From: Bifidobacterium callitrichos DSM 23973
Lineage (GTDB): Bacteria > Actinomycetota > Actinomycetes > Actinomycetales > Bifidobacteriaceae
DNA length: 64,000 nt
Direction: 5' to 3'
NCBI RefSeq assembly: GCF_000741175.1
Contig: NZ_JGYS01000001.1
Location: 62,001 to 126,000 of the forward strand
Part shown: positions 1 through 11,885 of the stretch, in pieces
How positions within the stretch are numbered: the first letter of the stretch is position 1
Layout of the letters: each line of letters begins with the position of its first letter
Notes under the pieces: model-generated
Databases searched by the model: none
What the model was told of the DNA's origin: nothing
What the model saw: the letters and a program-made list of their open reading frames with translations, nothing else
Translations under genes and position numbers: made by a program

Positions 1-2
1 TC

Positions 3-1076
3 GGCCAGTGGATCAACGAGACCGGCGTCGACCCGGCCCGCTTCACCGGACCGATCCTGTCTCCGGGATACGGCTGGCAGGGTGCCGAGGCCAAGGACCT
101 GCGCACCGTGTTCAAGGGCACCAAGGGCAACGTGCTGGTGACGGTCTCCCGCTTCATTGCCTCCCACGGCCCGGACATCTCCGCGCTGTCCGAGGCGACC
201 GAGGCGATCGCGCTGGATGTGCGTCAGGCGCTGCTCGAGGCCACCCGAATCGGTGATAGGCACGAAGAACCGGAGGGGGAGAAGTCCTCTTCCACGGTGA
301 TCGATCTGGGCGCAAACGCCGCCGACACCGCCGACAAGCAAGGAGCACAATCCGTGACCGATACTTCCGCATCCTCCGACACCGCCGAAACCGCTGCCGC
401 CGATACGACCGGCACCGCAACGCAGAGCGCATCCGCGCCGGCCTCGACCAGTACCGTCGAAACCGATACGCAGATCGATGACGCTGCCGTGCTGCACGGC
501 AGCCGTCTGCTCGTGCTGACCGGCCCCGCCGGCGTCGGCAAGGGCACCGTCGAGGTGGCGCTGCGCAAGAAGCACCCCGAGGTGTGGGTGTCCGTCTCCG
601 CCACCACGCGTGACCCCCGCCCCGGCGAGGTCAACGGCGTCAACTACTGGTTCATGAGCGAGGAGGAGTTCGCCGCCAAGGAGAAGGCGGGGGAGTTCCT
701 TGAGACCGCGCTCGTGCACGGTCTGGCCCACTACGGCACGCCGCTCAAGCCTCTGGTGGACCACCTGTCCGTCGGCACCCCGACGATCCTCGAGATCGAC
801 CTGCAGGGTGCGCGCCGCGTCAAGCAGAAGGCCGCCGAACTTGGTCTCGAGGTGATGACCGTGTTCATCGCCCCGCCGAGCTTCGACGAGCTGGTGCGTC
901 GTCTGACCGGCCGTGGCACCGAGACCGAGGAACAGCGCAAGCGTCGTCTGGAGACCGCGCACGTCGAGCTCGCCGCCGAAAACGAGTTCGATGTGACGAT
1001 CGTCAACGACAACGTGCAGAAGGCCGCCGACGATCTGTGGAACGTCATCGCCAAGGAGTACGGCGCCAACGCCTGA
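3..1076 (+). CDS. gmk: PyrF C-terminus in one frame with guanylate kinase (5' end outside window)
   Basis: The frame is open from the window edge to the TGA at 1076. Up to about 260 it encodes the C-terminus of an actinobacterial-type orotidine 5'-phosphate decarboxylase (GPILSPGYGWQG, then a final helix), the last step of UMP synthesis. A roughly 75-residue Ala/Thr/Ser/Asp-rich low-complexity linker follows, then a full guanylate kinase (GMP + ATP to GDP + ADP) from about 490: P-loop GPAGVGKGT, the TTRDPRPGEVNGVNYWF GMP-binding block, EIDLQGARRV, and the lid RRLTGRGTET. No stop separates the two. A GTG at 354 in the same frame has AGGAG eight bases upstream, so a separate guanylate kinase of about 240 residues could also be made. 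The identity of both domains is secure; whether the product is fused, separate or both is not. Confidence 0.85.
   Translation, partial: GQWINETGVDPARFTGPILSPGYGWQGAEAKDLRTVFKGTKGNVLVTVSRFIASHGPDISALSEATEAIALDVRQALLEATRIGDRHEEPEGEKSSSTVIDLGANAADTADKQGAQSVTDTSASSDTAETAAADTTGTATQSASAPASTSTVETDTQIDDAAVLHGSRLLVLTGPAGVGKGTVEVALRKKHPEVWVSVSATTRDPRPGEVNGVNYWFMSEEEFAAKEKAGEFLETALVHGLAHYGTPLKPLVDHLSVGTPTILEIDLQGARRVKQKAAELGLEVMTVFIAPPSFDELVRRLTGRGTETEEQRKRRLETAHVELAAENEFDVTIVNDNVQKAADDLWNVIAKEYGANA
341..356 (+). promoter_or_regulatory. Internal ribosome binding site and GTG start candidate for gmk
   Basis: AGGAG at 341-345 stands eight bases before GTG at 354-356, in frame with both the upstream PyrF portion and the downstream kinase. 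It would yield guanylate kinase with a Thr/Ser/Ala-rich N-terminal tail. Confidence 0.5.
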
Positions 1077-1101
1077 CAAGGCAATGAAACGCTCTGTATG
1101 A

Positions 1102-1146
1102 GATAGTGAAGGGGCTTCCTCTCGACGAGGAAGCCCCTTCACTATC
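1102..1146. terminator. Bidirectional terminator hairpin
   Basis: Perfect 20-bp inverted repeat (1102-1121 with 1127-1146) and a 5-nt loop, lying between the convergent ends of gmk (+) and the thiamine-binding-protein gene (-). Its symmetry suits termination from both sides. Confidence 0.85.
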
Positions 1147-1177
1147 TTCGGGGAAGCAAGCAGCAAGCGCCCTTTGT

Positions 1178-1603
1178 CTACTCCTTCTGCCGCGCGATGA
1201 TCTCGTCGGCCAGCTTCGGCTTCTCCGTCAGCTGTCCGGTGAATCCGGGGCGGATATCCATGTGCAGCACGAGACTCGTGCGATAGCCCTGTTCGGCGAG
1301 CTTCTTGGCGGCCTCGCCCGCCACGTGCAGGATGTCGTCCAGATCGCCCTCGACGTCGGTGAACAGCGCGTTGGTCTCCTGCGGCAGACCGGAGTCGCGA
1401 ATCACCGAGATCGCCTGCGCGACGTACGGGGAGACCTCGGAGCCGGTACCCGTCACCGACACCTGGATGGCGGCCACCGTATTGAGATACGGCTTGCCGG
1501 TTTCGGGATTGACCGGCACCTCCTGCCTGATCGCATTGCGGTCCGACACGGTGTTGAGCGTGGCGTCGGGAGTGGTGGAATCCTGCGGCATGCTTGTCGT
1601 CAT
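1178..1603 (-). CDS. MTH1187/YkoF-like thiamine-binding family protein
   Basis: About 141 residues. The C-terminal two thirds resemble the small MTH1187-type (DUF77) ferredoxin-like proteins: VAAIQVSVTGTGSEVSPYVAQAISVIRDSGL, then TDVEGDLDDILHVAGEA. Relatives bind thiamine or its pyrimidine moiety. The first 40 residues are a variable, Thr/Pro-rich extension. ATG at 1603 is preferred because a strong GGAGGTG lies seven bases upstream, overlapping the thiD stop codon; that tight spacing shows translational coupling. It is the last gene of a thiD operon, which supports a thiamine-related role. Its precise function (binding, trafficking or enzyme) cannot be read from sequence. Confidence 0.75.
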   Translation of the reverse strand: MTTSMPQDSTTPDATLNTVSDRNAIRQEVPVNPETGKPYLNTVAAIQVSVTGTGSEVSPYVAQAISVIRDSGLPQETNALFTDVEGDLDDILHVAGEAAKKLAEQGYRTSLVLHMDIRPGFTGQLTEKPKLADEIIARQKE

Positions 1604-1610
1604 GATCGAT

Positions 1611-2417
1611 TCACCTCCATGCCCATGCGTGGTCCATCGGGCCGGAACCCTGACCAAGATCGAGCATCGCGTTCAACGCGCCGGTCAGATACTCCTTGGC
1701 ATGGCGGATCGCCTCGGGCAGCGTCTCGCCCTTCGCGAGATTCGCCGCGATCGCCGAGCTCAGCGTGCAGCCGGTGCCGTGCGTGTTCGGATTGTCGACG
1801 CGCCTGCCCTCGAACCAGGTGATCGTGCCATCCGCTTCGGCCAGCACGTCGTTCGCATCGTTCGTGTGATGGCCGCCCTTGACGAGCGCCGCGCAGCCAT
1901 AGCGTTCGGTCAGCGTCTTCGCCGCACGCTCCATCGAATCAGCGTCGGTGATCTCCATATCGGACAGCACCTGCGTTTCGGGGATGTTCGGCGTGATCAC
2001 GGTCGCCAGCGGGAACAGCTTCGAGGTCAGGGCGGCGATCGCGTCGTCGCTGATGAGCTTCGCGCCGGAGGTCGCGACCATCACCGGATCAAGCACCACG
2101 TTCCTCGCGTGATGGAAGGTCAGACGGTCGGCGATCACGTCGATGATGTCGGTGGCCGAGACCATGCCGATCTTGACGGCGAGCGGCGGAATGTCCTCGA
2201 ACACGGCATCGATCTGATCGGCGAGGATCTTGGGCTCGGTGTCCTGGATGGAACGCACGCCGGTGGTGTTCTGCGCGGTCAACGCGGTGATCGCGCTCAT
2301 GCCGAACACGCCGTTGGCGAGCATGGTCTTGAGATCGGCCTGCATGCCGGCCCCGCCGGACGAGTCCGAACCGGAGATCGCGAGTACTGGGGGAAGGGTT
2401 GTCGTATGTTGTGCCAT
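1611..2417 (-). CDS. thiD: Hydroxymethylpyrimidine/phosphomethylpyrimidine kinase ThiD
   Basis: About 268 residues, normal for ThiD, which phosphorylates HMP to HMP-P and HMP-PP for thiamine synthesis in the cytosol. Ribokinase-fold signatures are clear: AISGSDSSGGAGMQADLKT at the N-terminus (substrate site), DPVMVATSGAKL in the middle, TPNIPE, and the C-terminal anion hole NTHGTGCTLSSAIAA. ATG at 2417 has GGAGG only two bases upstream; a TTG at 2426 is an alternative, so the start is uncertain by three codons. It is followed directly by the thiamine-binding-protein gene. I see no TPP riboswitch in its leader, unlike thiM further right. Confidence 0.92.
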   Translation of the reverse strand: MAQHTTTLPPVLAISGSDSSGGAGMQADLKTMLANGVFGMSAITALTAQNTTGVRSIQDTEPKILADQIDAVFEDIPPLAVKIGMVSATDIIDVIADRLTFHHARNVVLDPVMVATSGAKLISDDAIAALTSKLFPLATVITPNIPETQVLSDMEITDADSMERAAKTLTERYGCAALVKGGHHTNDANDVLAEADGTITWFEGRRVDNPNTHGTGCTLSSAIAANLAKGETLPEAIRHAKEYLTGALNAMLDLGQGSGPMDHAWAWR

Positions 2418-2539
2418 AGCCTCCAAGTCTAGTAGTCGAAGGCCGGAATATCACGCGGTTTTTCCTTGATTATTCGCCGTTCCTATGGTGTGATGGGGAA
2501 GGTTCCGCGAGAGGTTCGACATAAGGGACGGGAGGAATT

Positions 2540-3751
2540 ATGGCCGGCAACGACGTGCTGCGGCGCGATGGCGTTCTGGCGCGCATCACCGGATTCGACG
2601 AGGGACGCGTCGCCTACTACGCGGTGATGCCGAACGGGCACACCACGCAGCTCACGTTCCCCCGTCAGGAGGTGTTCGACGTCGGCGACGTCCTGCTCGT
2701 CGGCGAGGACTTCTACACGAAGGTGCCGGCGGACGTGTGGCCGGTCAAACCGCGCGTCGGCATCGTGCGCCGCGCATTGGACGACTGCGTGGTATTGGAG
2801 ACCTCCGACGGTCTGGAACTGCTGGAGGGCGATTACCCGCTCAACATCATGCCCGGCAACACCGTGGAGTTCACCGACCTGTTCGGCATCGAACGCGTGC
2901 TGTGGCCCACGGCCATCCGTCCCGGCGAATCCGACCACGATGACGACATCAAGCAGTACCGGATCACCCCCGGTGCCGATCCCACGCTCACCTTCGACTC
3001 GTTCGGCGGCTACGAACAGGTCATCACCCGCGCCAAGGAGCTCATCGAAACCCAGCTGGGCAACAGCGAGCAGATGCGCGCGATCGGCGCCAAACCCATC
3101 AAGGGCGTGATCTTCACCGGCGCGCCCGGCACCGGCAAGACGCATCTGGCGCGCATCATCGCCAACGTGGCCGACGCCCAGTTCTACCTCGTCTCCGGTC
3201 CGACGATCGTGAGCAAATACGTGGGCGACAGCGAGGAGACGCTGCGCATGATCTTCGCCGCCGCGCAGGCCGACCGGCGTGCGATCATCTTCTTCGACGA
3301 GATCGACTCGATCGCCTCGTCGCGCGACACCGACACGAACGGCGTCGGCAAGCGGCTCGTCGCCCAGCTGCTCACCCTGATGGACGGCTTCGAATCCAAG
3401 GGCAACGTGGTGGTCGTCGCCGCCACGAACCGCATCGAGGACGTGGACCCCGCCCTACTGCGCCCGGGACGCTTCGACTGGCAGATCCCGTTCCCGATGC
3501 CGAGCGAACACGACAGGCTTTCGATCCTTCAAGTGCAGGCACGCGCGCTCGCCACCGAGGGGGAACTGCCGCTCGCGGACATCGCGCGGCGCACCGAAGG
3601 ATGGAGTGGCGCCGAGGTGTGCGCGATCTGGACCGAGGCCGCGCTCGTCGCCGCCAAGGACCGCCGCGGCGCGATTCGCGCGGCCGACCTTGCCACCGCG
3701 TTCGCACGCGTCGAACGCAGACCGGAGCTGCACGCACACCGGATGCCCTGA
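2540..3751 (+). CDS. AAA+ ATPase of the PAN/CDC48 (proteasomal ATPase-like) type
   Basis: 403 residues. An N-terminal beta-rich region (about 1-135) is followed by one AAA+ module: Walker A GAPGTGKTHL, Walker B IIFFDEIDSI, sensor 1 VVAATNR, arginine fingers in LLRPGRFD, and a C-terminal lid (SGAEVCAIWTEAA). This arrangement is closest to proteasome-activating, CDC48 and ARC-type unfoldases, but there is no N-terminal coiled coil and no C-terminal HbYX tail (it ends HRMP), so docking to a proteasome is not indicated. RBS GGGAGGA lies just before ATG 2540. It is a single gene on the plus strand between two thiamine transcription units and has its own terminator. The substrate is unknown. Confidence 0.85.
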   Translation: MAGNDVLRRDGVLARITGFDEGRVAYYAVMPNGHTTQLTFPRQEVFDVGDVLLVGEDFYTKVPADVWPVKPRVGIVRRALDDCVVLETSDGLELLEGDYPLNIMPGNTVEFTDLFGIERVLWPTAIRPGESDHDDDIKQYRITPGADPTLTFDSFGGYEQVITRAKELIETQLGNSEQMRAIGAKPIKGVIFTGAPGTGKTHLARIIANVADAQFYLVSGPTIVSKYVGDSEETLRMIFAAAQADRRAIIFFDEIDSIASSRDTDTNGVGKRLVAQLLTLMDGFESKGNVVVVAATNRIEDVDPALLRPGRFDWQIPFPMPSEHDRLSILQVQARALATEGELPLADIARRTEGWSGAEVCAIWTEAALVAAKDRRGAIRAADLATAFARVERRPELHAHRMP

Positions 3752-3758
3752 AAACGCA

Positions 3759-3788
3759 GATGAGCCCCTCGCATGCGAGGGGCTCATC
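3759..3788. terminator. Bidirectional terminator hairpin
   Basis: Perfect palindrome GATGAGCCCCTCGC / GCGAGGGGCTCATC with almost no loop, placed between the convergent ends of the AAA+ ATPase gene (+) and the ThiE-ThiC gene (-). Confidence 0.85.
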
Positions 3789-3820
3789 GGGACGTCACCC
3801 GAGATATCACTCGGTAGATA

Positions 3821-7538
<3,718 letters not shown>

Positions 7539-7545
7539 ATTCACT

Positions 7546-7627
7546 GCTCCCTACGCTGGTCTTAACCAACAGGTTCAAAGGGTCGGGCCATCGCCCATCT
7601 CAACCCGCCTAGTGGTGCGGGTTCCCC
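7546..7627 (-). promoter_or_regulatory. TPP riboswitch controlling thiM-thiEC
   Basis: On the minus strand the leader carries the hallmark TPP (THI-box) blocks in order: CTGAG-like GTTGAGATGGGCGATGGCCC, then CCCTTTGAACCTG, then GACCAGCGTAGGGA. It sits immediately before thiM, and its last bases GGGAG double as the Shine-Dalgarno sequence. This suggests that TPP binding sequesters the ribosome site and blocks translation, though attenuation is not excluded. Confidence 0.93.
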
Positions 7628-7653
7628 TGCATTTCGTTTGTTGTCTTCCGAAA

Positions 7654-9000
7654 CTACGCGCCGATACGGACATGGTTGTTACAAAATCGCACAGACACGC
7701 CGAATCGGCCCGGCGTGGGTCTGGCGAGTCGCAGCTCGGCATGGTAAAGATCCGCGATCTCCCTGACGATCGACAGGCCCAGTCCGTTGCCGGGCCGGTT
7801 CTCGAGTCGGGACGCCCTCCCGCGATGGAACGGGATCAGCAGATCATCCAGATCGTGCCCGTCCGCCGACTCCGCAGCCTCCTCCGCCTCCGTGCTGTTG
7901 GTGACGGACAGCTCGACGCCCCCGCCGTCAATGCGCCGCACGTCGACTTCGATGTCGCCGCGGTCCACGTTGTGCACCACGGCGTTGCGGATGAGGTTGC
8001 CCGCCAGCAAGGCCAGCATCGTCGGGTCCGCATGCACCGTCGGCGCGGGGTCGATGCCGCAGCGCACGTCGAGGCCGCGTTCGTCGATCGCGTCCCACGA
8101 GGCATCCAGCGCGTGCTCCACAACCTCACCGAGCGACGTCTCGGGCGGTCGCTCATCGCCCGGATGCAACGCCATGCTCTGCACGCGCGACAGCGCCAGT
8201 AGCCCCTCCACCAGGTCGGCCGCGTTCCGGTCCGCCTCCAACGCCCGGCGCACCGCCGGCTCCACGTCCGCCGCGAACCGCCCCTGCGCGAGCGGGGCGT
8301 CCAGACTGGTTCCGATCACCGCGATCGGTGTGCGCAGCTCGTGCGAGGCGTTCGCGATGAACTGCCGCTGAGTGACCGCCGCCTGCTCGATGCGAGTGAG
8401 CATCGCGTTCACGTCGCCGGCCAGCGACGCCACCTCGTCCGAGCCGGCGATCGACACGCGCTCGCCGGTGGCCGCTGGGTCGAGCCGTCGCATCTGCGCG
8501 CCCAGCGAGGAGATGCGTCCGGCCAGTCTGCGGGAGATGAACCACGCCGCGACCATCGCCAGCACGGCGAACCCTGCGAACAGCGCCAGCGAGAACCACA
8601 TGGCGCCCTGCATCATGGGCCCGCGCATGTCCGAGTCGCTGATCTCCATGATCGACCCCGGCGTCATCGGCCCGCAGCCCACGGCGTAGTCGGTGTAGTA
8701 GCAGCCGGTGGAGGACACATACAGTTCGCCGCCGTCGGGCGTGGGCAGCGTTCCGCCGCTGGCCACCTGATACAGCCGGTAGGACGACCGGTCGTAGATG
8801 CGGCCGAACAGCATGGTCTGCAACGCCAGGGCGATCCCGAGGAACACCGCCACCAGCAGGCCGATGGCGAGCGCGAGCTTGCCGCGGAAGGTGCGCGGGC
8901 GTAGATGGAACCGGCGTTTTCCGGACGGGCGGGACGGATCGGATGGGTCGGACGGGCTGGACGGGCTGGACGGGTCAGTCAGGCTGGACGGATGGTTCAT
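7654..9000 (-). CDS. Two-component sensor histidine kinase
   Basis: 448 residues. A short Ser/Pro/Asp-rich cytoplasmic tail (1-30) precedes TM1 (about 41-64), an extracytoplasmic loop of about 70 residues with two cysteines (C100, C109) that could form a disulfide, TM2 (about 133-155), HAMP, HisKA with the phosphoacceptor H220 in ASHELRTPIA, and HATPase_c (N-box LIRNAVVHNV, G-box GNGLGLSIV). It is coupled to the response regulator by an ATGA overlap at 8997-9000. The lipoprotein gene upstream and the divergent ABC transporter suggest an envelope-stress or peptide-sensing circuit like BceRS/MacAB-linked systems; that is inference. ATG 9000 is the natural start. Confidence 0.9.
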   Translation of the reverse strand: MNHPSSLTDPSSPSSPSDPSDPSRPSGKRRFHLRPRTFRGKLALAIGLLVAVFLGIALALQTMLFGRIYDRSSYRLYQVASGGTLPTPDGGELYVSSTGCYYTDYAVGCGPMTPGSIMEISDSDMRGPMMQGAMWFSLALFAGFAVLAMVAAWFISRRLAGRISSLGAQMRRLDPAATGERVSIAGSDEVASLAGDVNAMLTRIEQAAVTQRQFIANASHELRTPIAVIGTSLDAPLAQGRFAADVEPAVRRALEADRNAADLVEGLLALSRVQSMALHPGDERPPETSLGEVVEHALDASWDAIDERGLDVRCGIDPAPTVHADPTMLALLAGNLIRNAVVHNVDRGDIEVDVRRIDGGGVELSVTNSTEAEEAAESADGHDLDDLLIPFHRGRASRLENRPGNGLGLSIVREIADLYHAELRLARPTPGRFGVSVRFCNNHVRIGA

Positions 9001-9689
9001 GGCAGCCGGTATCCCTTCCCTCGCGCCGAGACGATGGCGCCCTTGCCGCCGGCGGCCTCGAGCTTGCGTCTGAGCGTGTAGACGAGCGTCTTGGCCGCCC
9101 CGGCGCTGGCCGTGCCGTCCGGCCATGCGGCGGCGATGAGTTCGTCGAGCGTGACCCATCCGCCGTCCGCTTCGACGATGCGGCGCAGCACTGCGAACTC
9201 CCGAGCGGTCAGGTCGAGCGGGGTGTCTCTCCAGTAGGCGAGTCGGCGGTCGTCGTCGATGACGACCGGTTGCGCGACGGCGCCGGAATCGTCGGAGGGC
9301 CCTGTTGGTGTGCGGCGTCTCGCGTCGTGGCGCAGCAGGGCGCGGATGCGCGCCGACAGCTCCCGGTAGACGAACGGTTTGGGCAGGTAGTCGTCGGCGC
9401 CGAGGTCCAGCCCCTCCACGCGCTGCTCCGGGCTGGCCGAGGCGGTGACCATGAGCACGCTCACGTCCAATCCGAGCGCGCGGATCGTCGTCATCACCGT
9501 GTCGCCGGACATGACCGGTAGATCGCGATCGAGCAGGACCACGTCGATGGCGTCCCGGTGCGCGGCGAGCAGTTCCAGCGCCTCGACGCCGGTTTCGGCC
9601 GTCCAGATGCGGTAGCCCTCATGCCGCAGTGCGTCGTCGAGCGAGGCGGCCATGCCCGTGTTGTCCTCGACGATCAGTATCCCCGCCAT
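8997..9689 (-). CDS. OmpR-family response regulator
   Basis: 230 residues. The receiver domain (1-115) has acidic pocket ED (8-9), phosphoacceptor D54 in VVLLDRDLP, MVTA and K in LPKPF. The OmpR/PhoB winged helix (about 140-230) has LDLTAREFAVLRRI and TLVYTLRRKLEA...GKGYRLP. Its start overlaps the end of the lipoprotein gene by 16 bases and its stop overlaps the kinase start, so all three should be one mRNA. The Shine-Dalgarno sequence is weak, so translation probably depends on coupling from the lipoprotein. The likely target is the divergent promoter at 10487-10688. Confidence 0.92.
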   Translation of the reverse strand: MAGILIVEDNTGMAASLDDALRHEGYRIWTAETGVEALELLAAHRDAIDVVLLDRDLPVMSGDTVMTTIRALGLDVSVLMVTASASPEQRVEGLDLGADDYLPKPFVYRELSARIRALLRHDARRRTPTGPSDDSGAVAQPVVIDDDRRLAYWRDTPLDLTAREFAVLRRIVEADGGWVTLDELIAAAWPDGTASAGAAKTLVYTLRRKLEAAGGKGAIVSARGKGYRLP

Positions 9690-10486
9690 GATCTACCAGA
9701 GGTACTCCACGGGGTCGTCGGCGCTGCTTGACGACCAGCCTGCGCCGCCTTGCAGCCGCGCACGCGCGCGTCACCGAAATCGTAGCCGAGCTTGTCCTTC
9801 GCGTCCGTCCACCCCTCCGTCTGGAGCAGGGTCTGCCCGTCGTTGAAGTCCTTGACCGTGTAGCTCGGGGGCACCACGCCCTCGCGCCGCATGCAGTCGA
9901 CGACCGCCTCGTCGACGTTGGCGTACAGGTTTGGGTTGCCTTGCTGCTGACCGTACAGTCCCTGCACATGGGAGAACCGCAGGTAGCAGTCGGCGTAGGC
10001 GTCGCGCCACCGCTCCTCCTGCTCGTCGGTGCCAACGGCGTGTTGCATGATGTCCATCATGCCGTTCGGGAATCGTTCGATCTTCGGCTCCGGGAAGCCG
10101 TGGTCGACCATGCACGTCTTGTAGTCCGACCAGACCTTCTCATAGATGGTCGTCGACACCCACCCCTCTTTCTTGGCCTGTTCGAGGAACGGGCGCTCGT
10201 AGTCCGACACGTACGGGTCGGCGAGCACCTCGTCGATGTATGCGGACAGCGAGCTCGCCAGACGCCCGTTGCCGTCGGCGTCGCGCAGCGTCGAGACCGG
10301 CCCCTGCTGCGGGGAATCCTGCCCCTGCGCCGACGAACCGTGATCCCCGGATGCGGATGATGCGGTCTGCGTGCCGTTCGTCGGCCCCGCGCAGCCCGCG
10401 AGCCCCGCGAGCAGCGCCGCCGCGGCCAGCGTCGCGGCCAGCAGGCGCGGGATGCGCGCAATTCCTTGCGATGATTGTCGTCCCAT
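9674..10486 (-). CDS. Predicted lipoprotein, first gene of a two-component operon
   Basis: 270 residues. MGRQSSQ...RIPRLLAATLAAAALLAGLAGC is a lipoprotein signal peptide with lipobox LAGC; it is followed by a Ser/Gly/Gln-rich spacer and a globular part with four cysteines (in KTCMVDHGF, DCYLRF, DCMRREG and RGCKAA). ATG 10486 follows AAGGAGG with good spacing; the frame stays open further upstream, but no better start was found. I do not recognise the family precisely. Similar Cys-containing actinobacterial lipoproteins occur beside sensor kinases. It may serve as a ligand-binding partner for the kinase; that is inference from position. Confidence 0.75.
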   Translation of the reverse strand: MGRQSSQGIARIPRLLAATLAAAALLAGLAGCAGPTNGTQTASSASGDHGSSAQGQDSPQQGPVSTLRDADGNGRLASSLSAYIDEVLADPYVSDYERPFLEQAKKEGWVSTTIYEKVWSDYKTCMVDHGFPEPKIERFPNGMMDIMQHAVGTDEQEERWRDAYADCYLRFSHVQGLYGQQQGNPNLYANVDEAVVDCMRREGVVPPSYTVKDFNDGQTLLQTEGWTDAKDKLGYDFGDARVRGCKAAQAGRQAAPTTPWSTSGRSWRGY

Positions 10487-10688
10487 CTCAACCTCCTTGT
10501 CTGCAGAACCCCTGTGCCGCACGGCTTTGCAGCCTGTGCACCTTCCATCGTATGCGGCCCCGCCCTGACCTTCGCCTGACCGTGCGCGTGGACGGCGTGG
10601 AACGATGGAATCGGACACGACGCCGAAGCCGACGTCGGGATCGAAGCCCGATCGGACGCGAGGGCGAGCGCGAGGAGGGGAGGCCATC
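10487..10688. promoter_or_regulatory. Divergent promoter region, two-component operon / ABC transporter
   Basis: About 200 bases between two head-to-head operons. Both ends carry good Shine-Dalgarno sequences (AAGGAGG for the lipoprotein gene, GGGGAGG for the adaptor gene). I could not pick out a clear repeat to call as a response-regulator site. Confidence 0.4.
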
Positions 10689-11885
10689 ATGGCGAAGATA
10701 TCGAAGACATCATCGGCATCATCGGGGCCGTCGACGGGGCGGGGAACGCCGCGCGGTACTTCACACGGCACCGTGCGCCGCAGGTTCCCCGTCGCCTGGC
10801 TGCTGATCGCCGTCATCCTCACCGCGGCCGTCAGCGTCGGCGCGGCCGCGTTCCTGCTGCCCGACCGGCACCCGGCGATACTGTCGAGCGCGAAGGAGGT
10901 CACCAGCGCGCCGGTCGGCATCCAGCGCTACGACGCGAACAGGCAGATCAGCGTCATCCCCACGCTCTCCGCCTCCCGCCAGGTGCTCATCAACACGTCC
11001 GGCACCGTGACCGCCGACCATTCCGGCGAGGGGCTCGTCTCCGGCAGAGCCGCGCTCGCGGTCGACGAACGGCCCATCGTCGCACTCGCCACCGCGACCC
11101 CGCTCTACCGCGACCTGAAATACGGCGACAAGGGCAGGGACGTGCGCGCGTTCAACGACGAACTCGCGCGGCTCGGATTCGGCGCGCCCGCCGACACCGA
11201 CCGGTACACGACGCGTACGGTCAAGGCCGTCAAGGCCCTGTGGCGCGGGCTCGGCGTGACCTCGACTTTGGATGGCAACCTCGCCATCGCGGACGTGATC
11301 TGGCTGCCACAGCGCGAGGCGACCGTCTTCGACTGGAACGGCGTACCCGGCACCATGGTCACGGCCGGGACGCCGATCGGCCGGATCCCCGGTGCCCTGA
11401 CCGCGATCAGCTTGAGGGACGGCGCCGCCGAGAACGCCGACCGGACGATCACCGTCTTCGGCCAGCAGGGCGTGCTCAAGGCCGGGGCCACGCGCATCGA
11501 CGACCCGGAGTTCTGCGCGCGCGTCACCGCCTCGCCGGAATTCCGGATGTTCGCCCAATCCTCGTCGTCCAAGTCCGCGCAGGGCCAGTCGTCGGGCCAG
11601 TCATCTGGCCAATCCGCGTCGCAGGAGTCCGCGCAGGGGATCGACGCCACCGTGGCCCTGACGCAGCCTCTCGACGTGATGCGCGTGCCGGCCGCCGCCG
11701 TGTTCGGCGTCGACGGCAATACCGGATGCATCGCCTCCGACGGCAGAACGATCCCGGTGACGGTGATCGGCGCGGACCTGGGCGTGAGTCTCGTCAGACC
11801 CGCCGACGGCTCCGAACCGTCCGCCGGCCCCTCCACGGTGCAGGTGGGCGGGGCGATCAGGGGGCTGACATGTCCGCGAGGGTGA
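10689..11885 (+). CDS. Membrane-anchored adaptor with peptidoglycan-binding-like domain (ABC exporter partner)
   Basis: 398 residues from ATG 10689. A basic Ser/Gly-rich cytoplasmic tail (1-35) precedes one TM segment (RFPVAWLLIAVILTAAVSVGAAAF), then an extracytoplasmic part. About residues 140-200 look like a PG_binding_1 fold (LKYGDKGRDVRAFNDELARLGF). The rest, with VFDWNGVPGTMVTAGTPIGRIPG and VPAAAVFGVDG, resembles the barrel regions of HlyD/MacA-type adaptors; a Ser/Gln repeat (QSSGQSSGQS) sits near the end. The gene overlaps the ABC ATPase start by 16 bases. An adaptor-ATPase-permease order fits a MacAB-like or LolCDE-like export system in a Gram-positive; the substrate is unknown. Confidence 0.78.
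   Translation: MAKISKTSSASSGPSTGRGTPRGTSHGTVRRRFPVAWLLIAVILTAAVSVGAAAFLLPDRHPAILSSAKEVTSAPVGIQRYDANRQISVIPTLSASRQVLINTSGTVTADHSGEGLVSGRAALAVDERPIVALATATPLYRDLKYGDKGRDVRAFNDELARLGFGAPADTDRYTTRTVKAVKALWRGLGVTSTLDGNLAIADVIWLPQREATVFDWNGVPGTMVTAGTPIGRIPGALTAISLRDGAAENADRTITVFGQQGVLKAGATRIDDPEFCARVTASPEFRMFAQSSSSKSAQGQSSGQSSGQSASQESAQGIDATVALTQPLDVMRVPAAAVFGVDGNTGCIASDGRTIPVTVIGADLGVSLVRPADGSEPSAGPSTVQVGGAIRGLTCPRG

Noticed and set aside
2427..2539. TPP riboswitch before thiD
   Set aside because: The leader lacks the CTGAGA and CCTGATC/GCGTAGGGA blocks that are plain before thiM.
8935..8995. Tandem GGACGGGCT repeats
   Set aside because: They encode the Ser/Pro/Asp N-terminal tail of the histidine kinase; simple coding low complexity.
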